A DNA stretch of 52,705 bases from an uncultured Zoogloea sp. (GCA_937967645.1 CALBTT010000161.1:1-52705), one strand, 5' to 3'; counted from the stretch's first letter, positions 32,594 through 41,590 are shown. Notes: generated from the letters alone by a model not told the origin. Translations and numbers: made by a program.

Positions 32594-33508
32594 TCAGCTC
32601 GCATCGTTCATCCCGGTCTGCTCGAACCACTGCTCCAGGAACTCGACGCACACCTTCACCTTGGCGGACACCGACAGGCGTGAGGGATACACGGCCCACA
32701 CGTCCGCCTGCTGAAAATAGCCGGGCAGCACGGGCACCAGGGCGCCGGTCTCGAACTCGTGGCGGACGTCCCAGGTGGAGCGCAGGATGATGCCGTGGCC
32801 GTCGATGGCCCACTGGCGGACGATCTCCCCGTTGTTGGCGGACAGCGGGCCGCTCACCTTGACGGCCACGTGGCCTTCGGGCCCCTCCAGCTCCCAGCGC
32901 CCGAAGTCCTGATCCCGCTCGCGGATCGGGATGCAGCGATGGCTTTTCAGGTCGTCCAGCAAGCAGGGCGTGCCGAACTGCGCCAGATAGGCCGGCGCGG
33001 CGCACAGCACGCGCCGGTTGCGGGCGATCCGGCGTTTGATGACGTTGCCCTCGCGGACCTGGCCGATGCGGATGTCCAGCTGGAAGCCTTCATCGATCAG
33101 ATCGACCGGCCGGTCGAGCAGCTCCACCTGGATCTCCAGCCGCGGGAAGCGCCGGGCCAGCTCCGACAGCGCCGGGGCCAGGCGGCTGCGGCCGAAGCCG
33201 GTGCTGCTGCAGATCCGCAGCAAGCCGCCAGGGGCGGCCTTCTCCTGGGAGATGGCCTCGCCCATCAGGTCCACGTCCTCGAGGATGCGTTGCGCCCAGT
33301 GGTGGACGATCTCCCCCTGGGCGGTCAGCAGCACATTGCGCGTCGTGCGGTGGAAGAGCGTCTCCTGGACGGCGGATTCCAGCAGGGCAATGCGCTTGCT
33401 CACCACCGCCTTCGAGATGCCCAGTTCGCGGGCGGTCTCGGCAAAGCTGCGGTTGCGCACGACTACGCAGAACAGGCGCAGGTCTTCGAGCTGGGGTCTG
33501 GTGTTCAC
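32594..33508 (-). CDS. LysR-family regulator, divergent from ttuC
   Basis: A 304-residue LysR-type regulator (HTH LRLFCVVVRNRSFAETARELGISKAVVSKRIALLESAVQETLFHRTTR), paralogous to the neighbouring LysR gene across the effector domain (GLLRICSSTGFGRSRLAPALSELARRFPRLEIQVELLDRPVD). The start is GTG at 33508. It is divergent from ttuC across 100 bases. Having one such regulator per tartrate route is unusual and may separate control of the dehydratase and dehydrogenase branches. Confidence 0.9.
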   Translation of the reverse strand: MNTRPQLEDLRLFCVVVRNRSFAETARELGISKAVVSKRIALLESAVQETLFHRTTRNVLLTAQGEIVHHWAQRILEDVDLMGEAISQEKAAPGGLLRICSSTGFGRSRLAPALSELARRFPRLEIQVELLDRPVDLIDEGFQLDIRIGQVREGNVIKRRIARNRRVLCAAPAYLAQFGTPCLLDDLKSHRCIPIRERDQDFGRWELEGPEGHVAVKVSGPLSANNGEIVRQWAIDGHGIILRSTWDVRHEFETGALVPVLPGYFQQADVWAVYPSRLSVSAKVKVCVEFLEQWFEQTGMNDAS

Positions 33509-33524
33509 GATCCGTGTCCGCAGG

Positions 33525-33542
33525 ATTCACATTTTGGTGGAT
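33525..33542. promoter_or_regulatory. Imperfect dyad in the LysR/ttuC divergent promoter
   Basis: ATTCAC-N6-GTGGAT, complementary at five of six positions, about 65 bases upstream of ttuC and 17 bases from the LysR GTG. It is a plausible but weak LysR binding site. Confidence 0.3.
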
Positions 33543-33608
33543 TGTAATTGGCTTCGTGATCGATAAGCTCAGCACCTCTGACATTCGTCCATTGCAGGAG
33601 AGATCGAC

Positions 33609-34694
33609 ATGAAGCACAGAATCGCGGTGATTGCCGGTGACGGCATCGGCCAGGAGGTCATGCCGGAGGGCCTGCGCGTCCTCGAGGCGGCCATGGGCCG
33701 GTTCGGCCTCGAGCTTGAGTTCACCACCTTCGACTGGGCCCATTGCGATTACTACCTCCAGCACGGGGAGATGATGCCGGCCGACTGGTTCGAGCAGCTG
33801 AAGGACTTCGACGCGATCTACTTCGGCGCGGTGGGCTGGCCGGCCACGGTGCCTGACCACGTCTCGTTGTGGGGCTCGCTGCTCAAGTTCCGGCGTGACT
33901 TCGACCAGTACGCCAACGTCCGCCCGGTGCGGCTGATGCCGGGCATCCCCTGTCCGCTGGCCAACCGCAAGGTGGGCGACATCGACTTCCTGGTGATCCG
34001 CGAGAACACCGAGGGCGAGTATTCCTCCATCGGCGGCCGGATCTTCGAAGGGACCGATCGCGAAACCGTGATCCAGGAGTCGATCTTCACCCGCAAGGGC
34101 ACCGACCGGATCCTGAAATTCGCCTTCGAGCTGGCCCGGAACCGGCCGAAGAAGCACCTGACCTCGGCCACCAAATCCAACGGCATCGCCATCAGCATGC
34201 CCTACTGGGACGAGCGCCTCGAGGCCATGGCCAGCCACTATCCGGATGTGCGCTGGGACAAGCACCACATCGACATCTTGACCGCCCGTTTCGTGCTCAG
34301 CCCGGAGCGTTTCGATGTGGTGGTGGCCTCCAACCTGTTCGGCGACATCCTGTCCGACCTGGGGCCGGCGTGCACCGGCACCATCGGCATCGCCCCCTCG
34401 GCCAACCTCAACCCGGAGCGGACCTTCCCGTCGCTGTTCGAGCCGGTGCATGGCTCGGCGCCCGACATCGCCGGGCGGGGCATCGCCAACCCCGTCGCGA
34501 TGATCTGGTCCGGCGCCATGATGCTGGACTTCCTGGGCCAGGGCGACGCCCGCTACCAGGCGGCCCACGACGCGATCATGCAGGCCATCGAGGCGGTGCT
34601 GGTGAACGGCCCGCGCACCCCGGACATGGGGGGGACGGCGACCACGGTCGATCTCGGCCGGGCGATCGCCGACCTGCTGGAGAAGGGGGCGTGA
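33609..34694 (+). CDS. ttuC: Tartrate dehydrogenase/decarboxylase, D-malate dehydrogenase family
   Basis: A 361-residue beta-decarboxylating dehydrogenase. The N-terminus is HRIAVIAGDGIGQEVMPEGLRVLEA, with FGAVGWPATVPDHVSLWGSLLK, VIRENTEGEYSSIGG (substrate loop), SATKSNGIAISMPYWDE, and FDVVVASNLFGDILSDLGPACTGTIGIAPSANLNP (metal-binding aspartates). The end has FEPVHGSAPDIAGRGIANP. Family enzymes oxidise or decarboxylate tartrate and D-malate with NAD+ and Mn2+, giving oxaloglycolate, glycerate or pyruvate. The SD AGGAGAG lies ahead of the ATG. It is paired with a divergent LysR and a downstream AEC permease. Confidence 0.92.
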   Translation: MKHRIAVIAGDGIGQEVMPEGLRVLEAAMGRFGLELEFTTFDWAHCDYYLQHGEMMPADWFEQLKDFDAIYFGAVGWPATVPDHVSLWGSLLKFRRDFDQYANVRPVRLMPGIPCPLANRKVGDIDFLVIRENTEGEYSSIGGRIFEGTDRETVIQESIFTRKGTDRILKFAFELARNRPKKHLTSATKSNGIAISMPYWDERLEAMASHYPDVRWDKHHIDILTARFVLSPERFDVVVASNLFGDILSDLGPACTGTIGIAPSANLNPERTFPSLFEPVHGSAPDIAGRGIANPVAMIWSGAMMLDFLGQGDARYQAAHDAIMQAIEAVLVNGPRTPDMGGTATTVDLGRAIADLLEKGA

Positions 34695-34707
34695 AGCCCT
34701 GCCGGCG

Positions 34708-35667
34708 ATGAGCGGCTTCCTGCACCAGCTCGCCCTCGGTGCGCCGCTGTTCGCCCTGATCCTCACCGGCTATCTGCTGATGCGGGTGGCCGGCTGGCCG
34801 GCCGCCATGTCGCAGCACCTGACCCGCTTCGTGTTCAGCGTCGGCCTGCCGGCCATGCTGTTCCGCATGATGAGCGACCTGTCCCACCTCCCGCCGGTGG
34901 ATGGCCGCCTGCTGATCGCCTTCTTCGGCGCCTGCCTGGGCGTCTTCGTCCTGGGCCGGCTGCTGGCCGCGCGGCTGTTCGGGCTGGATGGCACGGGGCA
35001 GACGGTGTTCGGGATCGGCTGCATCTTCTCCAACAACGTGATGCTCGGGCTGCCGCTGGTCAAGGCCTATCTCGGCGATGAGGCCATCCCGTCGGTGGCC
35101 CTGGTGCTGGTCTTCAATGCCCTGACCCTGTGGACCCTGATCAGCGTTTCCGCCGAGTGGTACCGGCACGGCCAGTTCTCGGCGCGCGGGCTGTGGAACA
35201 CCCTGAAGGGGGTGCTGTGCAACCCGATCATCCTGTCCATCCTCGCCGGTACGGCCTTCGGCCTGAGCGGTGCGGTGCTCCCTGAGGCGCTCGACAGCCC
35301 CCTGCGCATGCTGGGCCAGACCGGCATGCCGCTGGCCCTCGTCACCCTGGGCATGAGCCTGACGGAGTACGACCTGAGGGACCAGTGGCGGGCCAGCGCG
35401 ACGATTGCGGTGCTCAAGCTGGTCGTGCTGCCGCTCTCGATATGGGGCCTGGCCTGGCTGATCGGCCTGCCGCGGATGGAGACCCTGGTCGTCGTGCTGC
35501 TGGGTTCCATCGGCCTGGGCGCCAACGTCTTCCTGATGGCCCGGCAGTTCAAGGCGGTCGAGGGTGGCATCGCCGGGGCGCTGATCCTGTCCACCGTCTG
35601 CTCTGCGGTCACGACGCCGCTCCTGCTCGCCCTGGTCAGCCACGGATTTTCCACCGCCGGGCGGTGA
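34708..35667 (+). CDS. AEC-family permease downstream of ttuC
   Basis: A 319-residue membrane protein with about ten helices of AEC type: LALGAPLFALILTGYLLMRVAGWP, RFVFSVGLPAMLFRMMSDLS, IGCIFSNNVMLGLPLVKAYLG, and MPLALVTLGMSLTEYDLRD. It starts 13 bases after ttuC and so is cotranscribed. This suggests a C4-hydroxyacid such as malate or tartrate as substrate. It is only distantly similar to the AEC protein at 16854-17759. Confidence 0.85.
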   Translation: MSGFLHQLALGAPLFALILTGYLLMRVAGWPAAMSQHLTRFVFSVGLPAMLFRMMSDLSHLPPVDGRLLIAFFGACLGVFVLGRLLAARLFGLDGTGQTVFGIGCIFSNNVMLGLPLVKAYLGDEAIPSVALVLVFNALTLWTLISVSAEWYRHGQFSARGLWNTLKGVLCNPIILSILAGTAFGLSGAVLPEALDSPLRMLGQTGMPLALVTLGMSLTEYDLRDQWRASATIAVLKLVVLPLSIWGLAWLIGLPRMETLVVVLLGSIGLGANVFLMARQFKAVEGGIAGALILSTVCSAVTTPLLLALVSHGFSTAGR

Positions 35668-35679
35668 CGGCCCGGGCGG

Positions 35680-36123
35680 CTACTTTTCTCCCCTGCCGTG
35701 CATCACCATGATGGTCTGCTGCATCAGCGCACAGAGGGACTCCTTGCCCGCCTTGACGGCGAAGACCTGGGCCTGGGTCACGATCAGGGTCCGGCCGGAG
35801 CGGACCACCTCACCCCGCGCGATGAGCTTCTCGCCGTCCGCCGGGGCCATCAGGTTCATCTTGAACTCCACGGTCAGCACGGATGCATCCGCCGGCACCA
35901 CCGTCATGGCCGCATAGCCCGCGGCCGAGTCGGCGATCATGCCGACCACGCCGCCATGCACGAAGCCATGTTGTTGCTCCACGCCCTGCCAGTGGGGCAG
36001 ATGGATCTCGGTGCGTCCCTGTTCCACGACGGGCAGGGTGGCCTGGATCAGATGCATCGCGTTCTGCCGCTCGAAACTGGCGCGAACGCGTTCGGCGAAA
36101 TGGGGGTCGGCGCTGTGGCTCAT
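35680..36123 (-). CDS. Hotdog-fold thioesterase, PaaI-like
   Basis: A 147-residue PaaI-type thioesterase. The hallmark QHGFVHGGVVGMIADSAAGYAAMTV is at about residues 50-75 (active-site Asp in ADSA), followed by TVEFKMNLMAPADGEKLIARGEVVRSGRTL. Such proteins hydrolyse acyl-CoA, often hydroxyphenylacetyl-CoA-like or stalled aromatic intermediates. The ATG at 36123 is chosen by homology; the frame runs on upstream as an overlap of the AraC gene. The order suggests cotranscription with the AraC gene (86-base gap). Confidence 0.85.
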   Translation of the reverse strand: MSHSADPHFAERVRASFERQNAMHLIQATLPVVEQGRTEIHLPHWQGVEQQHGFVHGGVVGMIADSAAGYAAMTVVPADASVLTVEFKMNLMAPADGEKLIARGEVVRSGRTLIVTQAQVFAVKAGKESLCALMQQTIMVMHGRGEK

Positions 36124-36209
36124 GGGTTCAGGTCCTTGGGGAGCGTGCCCGTTTGGAGGGCTGGGTGGGGGGACGGGGCCGTGCGGGGCGATGCGGCGTT
36201 CCGCTGATC

Positions 36210-37163
36210 TCAGCGCAGGCGGGCCACGTCGCGCACCGGCGGGGCGCCGAACAGGCGGCGGTACTCGCGGCTGAACTGGGAGGCGCTCTCGTAGCCGACC
36301 CGTCGGGCCACCGTCGCCGCGTCGATCGGCTCGGTGAGCAGCATGCGGCGGGCCTCCTGCAGGCGCAGCTGCTTCTGGTACTGCAGCGGGCTCATCGCGG
36401 TGAGTGCCTTGAAGTGGTGGTGCAGGGTGGACTTGCTCATGTTGGCAGCCTCGGCCAGCGCGTCGATGGACAGGGGCTGGTCGAAGTTGCCCTTGATCCA
36501 CTCGATGGCCCGGGCGGTGCGGCGGGCCTGCCCGTCGATGGCGGCGATGCTGCGCAGGCGGGCGCCCTGTTCGCCCTTGAGCAGGTGGTACAGCAGCTCC
36601 TGCTCGTACAGGGGGGCCAGCACCGGGATGTCCTCGGGGCGCTCCAGCAGGCCGGTCAGGCGCAGCACCGCGTCGAGCACGTCGCGGGTCAGCGGGCTGA
36701 CCCCCAGGCCGAGCAGTCCGGCCCCGTGGGGCTGGGGAGGCAGCTGCATGGCGCCGGAGAGCTCGGCGATGCGCCGCGCATCCATGTCGATCACCACGCA
36801 CAGGTAGGGGTGCTCCGGCGAGGCCTCGGTGATCTGGCCCATCACCGGGAGATCCACCGAGGTGATCAGGTAATGGCGGCTGTCATAGCGGAAGGTCTCG
36901 TCGGCCAGGCTGAGCAGCTTGCTGCCCTGGGCGGCCACCGCCAGCACGGAGCGGTACACCGAGCAGATCGGCGTGCTGGTGGTCGACGCCCGGAACAGGC
37001 TGAGGCCGGCGATCGGCGTCGGATTGGGGCCGTCCTGCACGCAATATCGTTCAATGAGCGTGGCCAGCGCCCGGCGCCCCGATTCAATCCCCTGATTACC
37101 GGGTTGAGCGGAAAGGCCTGATTCCGTCATGGTCTTGTGCGGTGTGTCGTTGGCGGTCGGCAT
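36210..37163 (-). CDS. AraC-family regulator, divergent from the molybdenum hydroxylase genes
   Basis: About 317 residues. The N-terminal AraC_N-type domain (PF06719-like) has TPIAGLSLFRASTTSTPICSVYRSVLAVAAQGSKLLSLADETFRYDSRHYLITSVDLPV. The C-terminal double HTH is IDALAEAANMSKSTLHHHFKALTAMSPLQYQKQLRLQEARRMLL and AATVARRVGYESASQFSREYRRLFG. Start taken at ATG 37163, which has GAGG upstream; ATG 37130 is the alternative. Members of this group often control neighbouring oxidoreductases, here the divergent isoquinoline-oxidoreductase-type genes. Confidence 0.88.
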   Translation of the reverse strand: MPTANDTPHKTMTESGLSAQPGNQGIESGRRALATLIERYCVQDGPNPTPIAGLSLFRASTTSTPICSVYRSVLAVAAQGSKLLSLADETFRYDSRHYLITSVDLPVMGQITEASPEHPYLCVVIDMDARRIAELSGAMQLPPQPHGAGLLGLGVSPLTRDVLDAVLRLTGLLERPEDIPVLAPLYEQELLYHLLKGEQGARLRSIAAIDGQARRTARAIEWIKGNFDQPLSIDALAEAANMSKSTLHHHFKALTAMSPLQYQKQLRLQEARRMLLTEPIDAATVARRVGYESASQFSREYRRLFGAPPVRDVARLR

Positions 37164-37175
37164 ATCGGAGGCCTC

Positions 37176-37198
37176 GGGTGAGACAGGTGGGTGAGACA
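37176..37198. promoter_or_regulatory. Direct repeat GGGTGAGACA x2 upstream of the AraC gene
   Basis: The ten-base sequence occurs at 37176-37185 and 37189-37198, 13 bases apart, just upstream of the AraC start in the 171-base divergent region with the molybdenum hydroxylase genes. It could be a binding site, or only a local duplication. Confidence 0.3.
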
Positions 37199-37334
37199 AC
37201 ATTCCGGATGATCGGGCAAGAATCTCACAGTATCCTGCAATGCACCAGAGAGGGCCATCGGCTACATTTCCAGGCATGGTCGCGGGGTGTTCGTCGCCCG
37301 CGGAGTGCATCCATTCTTCCCCCCGGAGAACCCC

Positions 37335-37793
37335 ATGATCCAGCTCAACGTCAATGGCAAGCCCCAGCGGGCCGATGTCGAGGCCGATACGCCGCTGCTG
37401 TGGACCCTGCGTGATTCCCTGCTCCTCACCGGCACCAAGTTCGGCTGCGGCGCAGGCCTGTGCGGTGCCTGTACCGTGCATGTGAATGGCCAGCCGACCC
37501 GCTCCTGCGTCACCCCCGTGTCCAGCGTGGCGGGCAAGAAGATCACCACCATCGAGGCCATCGGCGACAGCCGGGTCGGCAAGGCCGTGCAGGAGGCCTG
37601 GCGCAAGCTCGACGTGGTGCAGTGCGGTTACTGTCAGTCCGGCCAGATCATGAGCGCGGTCAATCTCCTCAGCACCAAGAAGAAGCCCACCGACGCCGAC
37701 ATCGACGCGGCCATGGCGGGCAACCTGTGCCGCTGCGGCACGTATGTGCGGATCCGCGCCGCCATCCACGAAGCCGCCCGTGCGCTGGCCTGA
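37335..37793 (+). CDS. Molybdenum hydroxylase small subunit, two [2Fe-2S] clusters (IorA-like)
   Basis: A 152-residue iron-sulfur subunit. The plant-type ferredoxin cluster is CGCGAGLCGACTVHVNGQPTRSC. The second cluster, in the helical domain, is CGYCQSGQIM with GNLCRCGTY. It most resembles the alpha subunit of isoquinoline 1-oxidoreductase-type enzymes, which lack a FAD subunit and pass electrons to a cytochrome-type acceptor. The start is ATG 37335 with CGGAG upstream. The large-subunit gene starts ten bases after its stop. Confidence 0.9.
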   Translation: MIQLNVNGKPQRADVEADTPLLWTLRDSLLLTGTKFGCGAGLCGACTVHVNGQPTRSCVTPVSSVAGKKITTIEAIGDSRVGKAVQEAWRKLDVVQCGYCQSGQIMSAVNLLSTKKKPTDADIDAAMAGNLCRCGTYVRIRAAIHEAARALA

Positions 37794-37803
37794 GGAGACG
37801 ACG

Positions 37804-39993
37804 ATGACCCACGCCATCCAGAACCTGTCCCGCCGCAACTTCCTGCAGGGGGCTGCCGGCCTGACCCTCGGTTTCGCGCTGCCCGCCGGCGCCGCCAAGG
37901 GCAGGGGCGCCGCCGCGCCGGCCGCCGTTGCCACCTTTGAACCCACGCCCTTCCTGCGCATCGGCGCCGACGACTCGGTGATCGTGATTTCCAAGCATCT
38001 GGAGATGGGGCAGGGCACCTATACCGGCCTGGCCACCGTGGTGGCCGAGGAGCTGGACGCCGCCTGGTCCCAGGTCCGCATCGAGGGTGCGCCGGCCGAC
38101 GCCAAACGCTACAACAACCTGGCCTTCGGCCCCACCCAGGGTACCGGCGGCAGCACCGCCATGGCCAACTCGTGGGAGCAGCTGCGCCAGACCGGCGCCG
38201 TCGCCCGCGCCATGCTGGTGTCTGCCGCGTCCCGCCGCTGGAACGTGCCGGCCGCCGAGATCAGCGTGCGCGACGGGCTCGTCGCCCATGCCGCCAGCGT
38301 CCGCAATGCCCGCTTCGGCGAGCTGGCCGAGGCCGCCGCGGCCGAGACGGTGCCCACCAGCGTTGCCTTGAAGGACCCCAAGGATTTCCGCCTGATCGGC
38401 AAGCACGCGCCGCGCAAGGACAGCTTCGCCAAGACCAATGGCAGCGCCGTGTTCACCCAGGACATCCACCTGCCCGGCATGCTGGTGGCGGTGGTGGCCC
38501 ACCCGCCGCGCTTCGGCGGCAAGGTCAAGGCCTTCGATGCCAGCAAGGCCAAGGCCGTCAAGGGCGTCGTCGATGTGGTCGCCATTCCCACGGGGGTGGC
38601 GGTGCTGGCCAAGGACACCTGGAGCGCCAAGAAGGGCCGTGACGCCCTGAATGTGGAATGGGACGACAGCGAGGCCTTCAAGCTCGGTAGTGCGGAGATC
38701 TTCGCCCGCTACCGCGAGCTGGCGACCACCCCGGGCCTGGTGGCCCGCAAGGAAGGTGACGCGCCGGCCGTGCTCGGCGGGGCGAAGGTGATCAAGGCCA
38801 GCTACGACTTCCCCTACCTCGCCCATGCAGCGATGGAGCCGATGAACTGTGTCGTGCAGCGCACCGCCGACGGGGTGGAAGTGTGGAACGGCGAGCAGTT
38901 CCAGACCGTGGACCAGAATGTCCTGGCGGCCGTGTTCGGTGTGCCGCCCGAGAAGGTCTCCATCCACATGCTCTACGCGGGGGGCAGCTTCGGCCGCCGT
39001 GCCTGCACCCAGGCCGACTACCTGCGGGAGACCGCTCACATCGTCAAGGCCAGCGGCACTTCGGCGCCGGTCAAGATGGTGTGGCTGCGCGAGGACGACA
39101 TGAAGGCCGGTTACTACCGGCCCCTGTTCCACCACAGCCTGGAGGCCTCTCTCGATGCGGAAGGCAACATCCAGGCCTGGCGCCATCGCCTGGTGGGGCA
39201 GTCGATCATGAAAGGTTCGCCCTTCGAGGCCTTCCTGATCAAGGACGGCATCGACGGGGTTTCGGTGGAGGGTGCCGCGTCGCTGCCCTATGCCATCCCC
39301 AACCTGCAGGTGGAGCTGCACACGCCTGCCGATATCACGGTGCCGGTGCTGTGGTGGCGTTCGGTGGGCTCGACCCACACCGCGTATTCCACCGAGACCT
39401 TCCTCGACCGGCTGGCCGCCGAGTCGAAGCAGGATCCGGTGGCCCTGCGCCTCAAGCTGCTCAGCAAGCACCCGCGTCATGCCGGCGTGCTGCGCCTGGC
39501 CGCCGAGAAGGCCGGCTGGGGCACCCCCCTGGCGCCGGGCAAGGCTGGCGAGCGCCGGGGCCGCGGGGTGGCCGTGCATGAGTCCTTCCACTCCTTCGTG
39601 GCCCAGGTGGCGGAAGTCACCGTGGCGGCGGACGGCAGCGTGAAGGTGGATCGCGTGGTGGCGGCGGTGGATTGCGGCGTGGCGATCAACCCGGACAACA
39701 TCCGTTCCCAGGTGGAAGGTTCAGTGGGCTTCGCCCTGTCGGCGGCGCTGCACGGAGAAATCACCCTCAAGGACGGGGTGGTGGAGCAGGGCAATTTCGG
39801 CGACTACGCACCGATCCGCATCAACGAGATGCCCCGGGTCGAGGTGCACCTGGTGCCATCGGCCGAAAAGCCGACCGGCATCGGCGAGCCGGCCGTGCCG
39901 CCGGTGGCACCGGCGGTGGCCAACGCCATCGCGGCGGCCACCGGCAAGTGGGCCACCCGGCTGCCCTTCCAGCCCGACCTGCTGAAGGCCTGA
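37804..39993 (+). CDS. Molybdenum hydroxylase large subunit, Tat-exported (IorB-like)
   Basis: A 729-residue molybdopterin-binding subunit. The N-terminus LSRRNFLQGAAGLTLGFALPAGA is a twin-arginine signal, so the folded complex is exported to the periplasm. Motifs: LEMGQGTYTGLATVVAEELD, GTGGSTAMANSWEQLRQTGA, YAGGSFGRRACTQADYL, and near the end VDCGVAINPDNIRSQVEGSVGFALSAAL with GIGEPAVPPVAPAVANAI (active-site Glu region of the xanthine oxidase family). Substrates in this family include N-heterocycles such as isoquinoline, and aldehydes. The one here is unknown. Confidence 0.9.
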   Translation: MTHAIQNLSRRNFLQGAAGLTLGFALPAGAAKGRGAAAPAAVATFEPTPFLRIGADDSVIVISKHLEMGQGTYTGLATVVAEELDAAWSQVRIEGAPADAKRYNNLAFGPTQGTGGSTAMANSWEQLRQTGAVARAMLVSAASRRWNVPAAEISVRDGLVAHAASVRNARFGELAEAAAAETVPTSVALKDPKDFRLIGKHAPRKDSFAKTNGSAVFTQDIHLPGMLVAVVAHPPRFGGKVKAFDASKAKAVKGVVDVVAIPTGVAVLAKDTWSAKKGRDALNVEWDDSEAFKLGSAEIFARYRELATTPGLVARKEGDAPAVLGGAKVIKASYDFPYLAHAAMEPMNCVVQRTADGVEVWNGEQFQTVDQNVLAAVFGVPPEKVSIHMLYAGGSFGRRACTQADYLRETAHIVKASGTSAPVKMVWLREDDMKAGYYRPLFHHSLEASLDAEGNIQAWRHRLVGQSIMKGSPFEAFLIKDGIDGVSVEGAASLPYAIPNLQVELHTPADITVPVLWWRSVGSTHTAYSTETFLDRLAAESKQDPVALRLKLLSKHPRHAGVLRLAAEKAGWGTPLAPGKAGERRGRGVAVHESFHSFVAQVAEVTVAADGSVKVDRVVAAVDCGVAINPDNIRSQVEGSVGFALSAALHGEITLKDGVVEQGNFGDYAPIRINEMPRVEVHLVPSAEKPTGIGEPAVPPVAPAVANAIAAATGKWATRLPFQPDLLKA

Positions 39994-39995
39994 GC

Positions 39996-40994
39996 ATGGA
40001 CAGCCAGGACCTCCAAGTCCTTGCCGCCCTGCGTCGCTGGCAGGCCGAAGGGCACAAGGCGGCGCTGGTCACCGTGGCCCGCACCTGGGGCTCGGCGCCG
40101 CGTCCGGCGGGGGCCTGGATGGCCCTGCGGGACGACGGGCGGGTGCAGGGCTCGGTATCCGGCGGCTGCATCGAGGATGACCTGATCGCGCGGATGCGCG
40201 ACGGGCGCATCGCCGGTGCCCGGCCGTTCGCCCAGACCTACGGGGTGACCCGCGAGGAGGCCGGCCGCTTCGGCCTGCCCTGCGGCGGCACCCTGGAACT
40301 GGTGATCGAACCGGCTCCCGACCTGGCCCTGCTGGCCGAACTCGCTGCGCGCATCGAGGCCGGCCAGCTGGTCCGCCGGGAGGTGGAGCTGGGGTCTGGC
40401 GAGGTGCGTCTCGGGGCGGCCTGCCGGGGCGATAGCCTGACCTGGGATGGCCGCTGCCTGAACTCGGTGCACGGCCCCCTGTGGCGTCTGCTGATCATCG
40501 GCGCCGGCCAGATCTCACGCTATCTGGCACCCATGGCCCAGGCCCTGGACTACGCCGTGAGCGTCTGCGACCCCCGCGAGGAATATGCCGTCGAGTGGGA
40601 CGTGCCCGGAGCCACGCTGGTACCCGGCATGCCCGACGATGTGGTGCTGGCCATGAATCCCGATCCGCACACCGCCATCGTGGCCCTGACCCACGACCCC
40701 AAGCTCGACGACATGGCGCTGCTGGAGGCGCTCAAGGCGCCGGCCTTCTATGTGGGCGCGCTGGGGTCACGGGTCAACAATGCGGCCCGCAAGGATCGCC
40801 TGCGCACCTATTTCGACCTGTCCGAGGAGGAGGTCGACCGCCTCCACGGGCCCATCGGCCTGTACATCGGCAGCCGCACGCCGCCGGAGATCGCGGTGTC
40901 CATCCTGGCCGAGATGACCGCCGTGAAGAACGGCGTGGCCGTGCCCCGGCCGGTGCGTGCCGAGGCGGCCAGCGCCGGCTGCGGGGTGGGCTGA
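39996..40994 (+). CDS. XdhC/CoxI-family molybdenum hydroxylase maturation protein
   Basis: A 332-residue cytoplasmic protein. The XdhC N-terminal domain has ALVTVARTWGSAPRPAGAWMALRDDGRVQGSVSGGCIEDDLI and FGLPCGGTLEL. The C-terminal Rossmann domain has RLLIIGAGQISRYLAPMAQAL, VALTHDPKLDDMALLEALK and FYVGALGSRVNNAARK. XdhC proteins bind the molybdenum cofactor and help install the sulfido ligand into hydroxylases. It starts two bases after the large-subunit stop, so it serves that enzyme. Confidence 0.9.
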   Translation: MDSQDLQVLAALRRWQAEGHKAALVTVARTWGSAPRPAGAWMALRDDGRVQGSVSGGCIEDDLIARMRDGRIAGARPFAQTYGVTREEAGRFGLPCGGTLELVIEPAPDLALLAELAARIEAGQLVRREVELGSGEVRLGAACRGDSLTWDGRCLNSVHGPLWRLLIIGAGQISRYLAPMAQALDYAVSVCDPREEYAVEWDVPGATLVPGMPDDVVLAMNPDPHTAIVALTHDPKLDDMALLEALKAPAFYVGALGSRVNNAARKDRLRTYFDLSEEEVDRLHGPIGLYIGSRTPPEIAVSILAEMTAVKNGVAVPRPVRAEAASAGCGVG

Positions 40995-40996
40995 GG

Positions 40997-41590
40997 ATGG
41001 ACGAGGCGGGCCGCCGGCCGATCGTCGGCGTGCTGCTGGCCGCCGGTTACGGCCGGCGTTTCGGTGCCGACAAGCTGCTGCATCCCCTGCCCGACGCCAC
41101 GCCGCTGGCCGTGGCGGCGGGGCGGGCCCTGCGTGCGGCATGCCCTCGCGCGGTGGCCGTGGTACGCCCCGAGCAGGCGGTGCTGGCTGGCCTGCTCGAG
41201 GCCGAAGGCCTGCAGGTGGTGTGCTGCGAGGCGGCGCGAAGTGGCATGGGCCACAGCCTGTCCGCCGGCGTGGCGGCCAGCCCGGACGCCGCCGGCTGGC
41301 TGGTGGCGCTGGCCGACATGCCGTTCATCCGCCGCGATACCCTCGGGCAGCTTGCCACCGCACTGACCCTCGGTGCGCCGCTGGTCGCGCCGCGGCACGC
41401 CGGCCAGCGTGGCCACCCGGTCGGTTTCGCCGCCCGCTGGTACGGCGAATTGTTGGCGCTGTCGGGGGATGAAGGGGCGCGGGGGCTGCTTCGGGACCAG
41501 GGGCACCTGTTGCAGCTGATCGAGACGGACGACCCGGGCGTGCTGCGGGACGTAGACCGCCCGGCGGACCTCGACCTGCCAGGGGGCTGA
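40997..41590 (+). CDS. MobA/MocA-like molybdenum cofactor nucleotidyltransferase
   Basis: A 197-residue NTP-transferase-fold protein: VGVLLAAGYGRRFGADKLLHPL (nucleotide-binding loop), VALADMPFIRRDTL (metal site) and APRHAGQRGHPVGFAA. Relatives such as MocA add CMP to the molybdenum cofactor, making the dinucleotide form used by hydroxylases. It begins two bases after the XdhC-like gene and completes the four-gene hydroxylase operon. Confidence 0.88.
   Translation: MDEAGRRPIVGVLLAAGYGRRFGADKLLHPLPDATPLAVAAGRALRAACPRAVAVVRPEQAVLAGLLEAEGLQVVCCEAARSGMGHSLSAGVAASPDAAGWLVALADMPFIRRDTLGQLATALTLGAPLVAPRHAGQRGHPVGFAARWYGELLALSGDEGARGLLRDQGHLLQLIETDDPGVLRDVDRPADLDLPGG

Noticed and set aside
36210..38018. 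A 602-residue frame extending the AraC regulator upstream over the molybdenum hydroxylase small-subunit gene
   Set aside because: Only the part from 37163 down resembles AraC regulators. The extension is antisense to a clear iron-sulfur protein gene.
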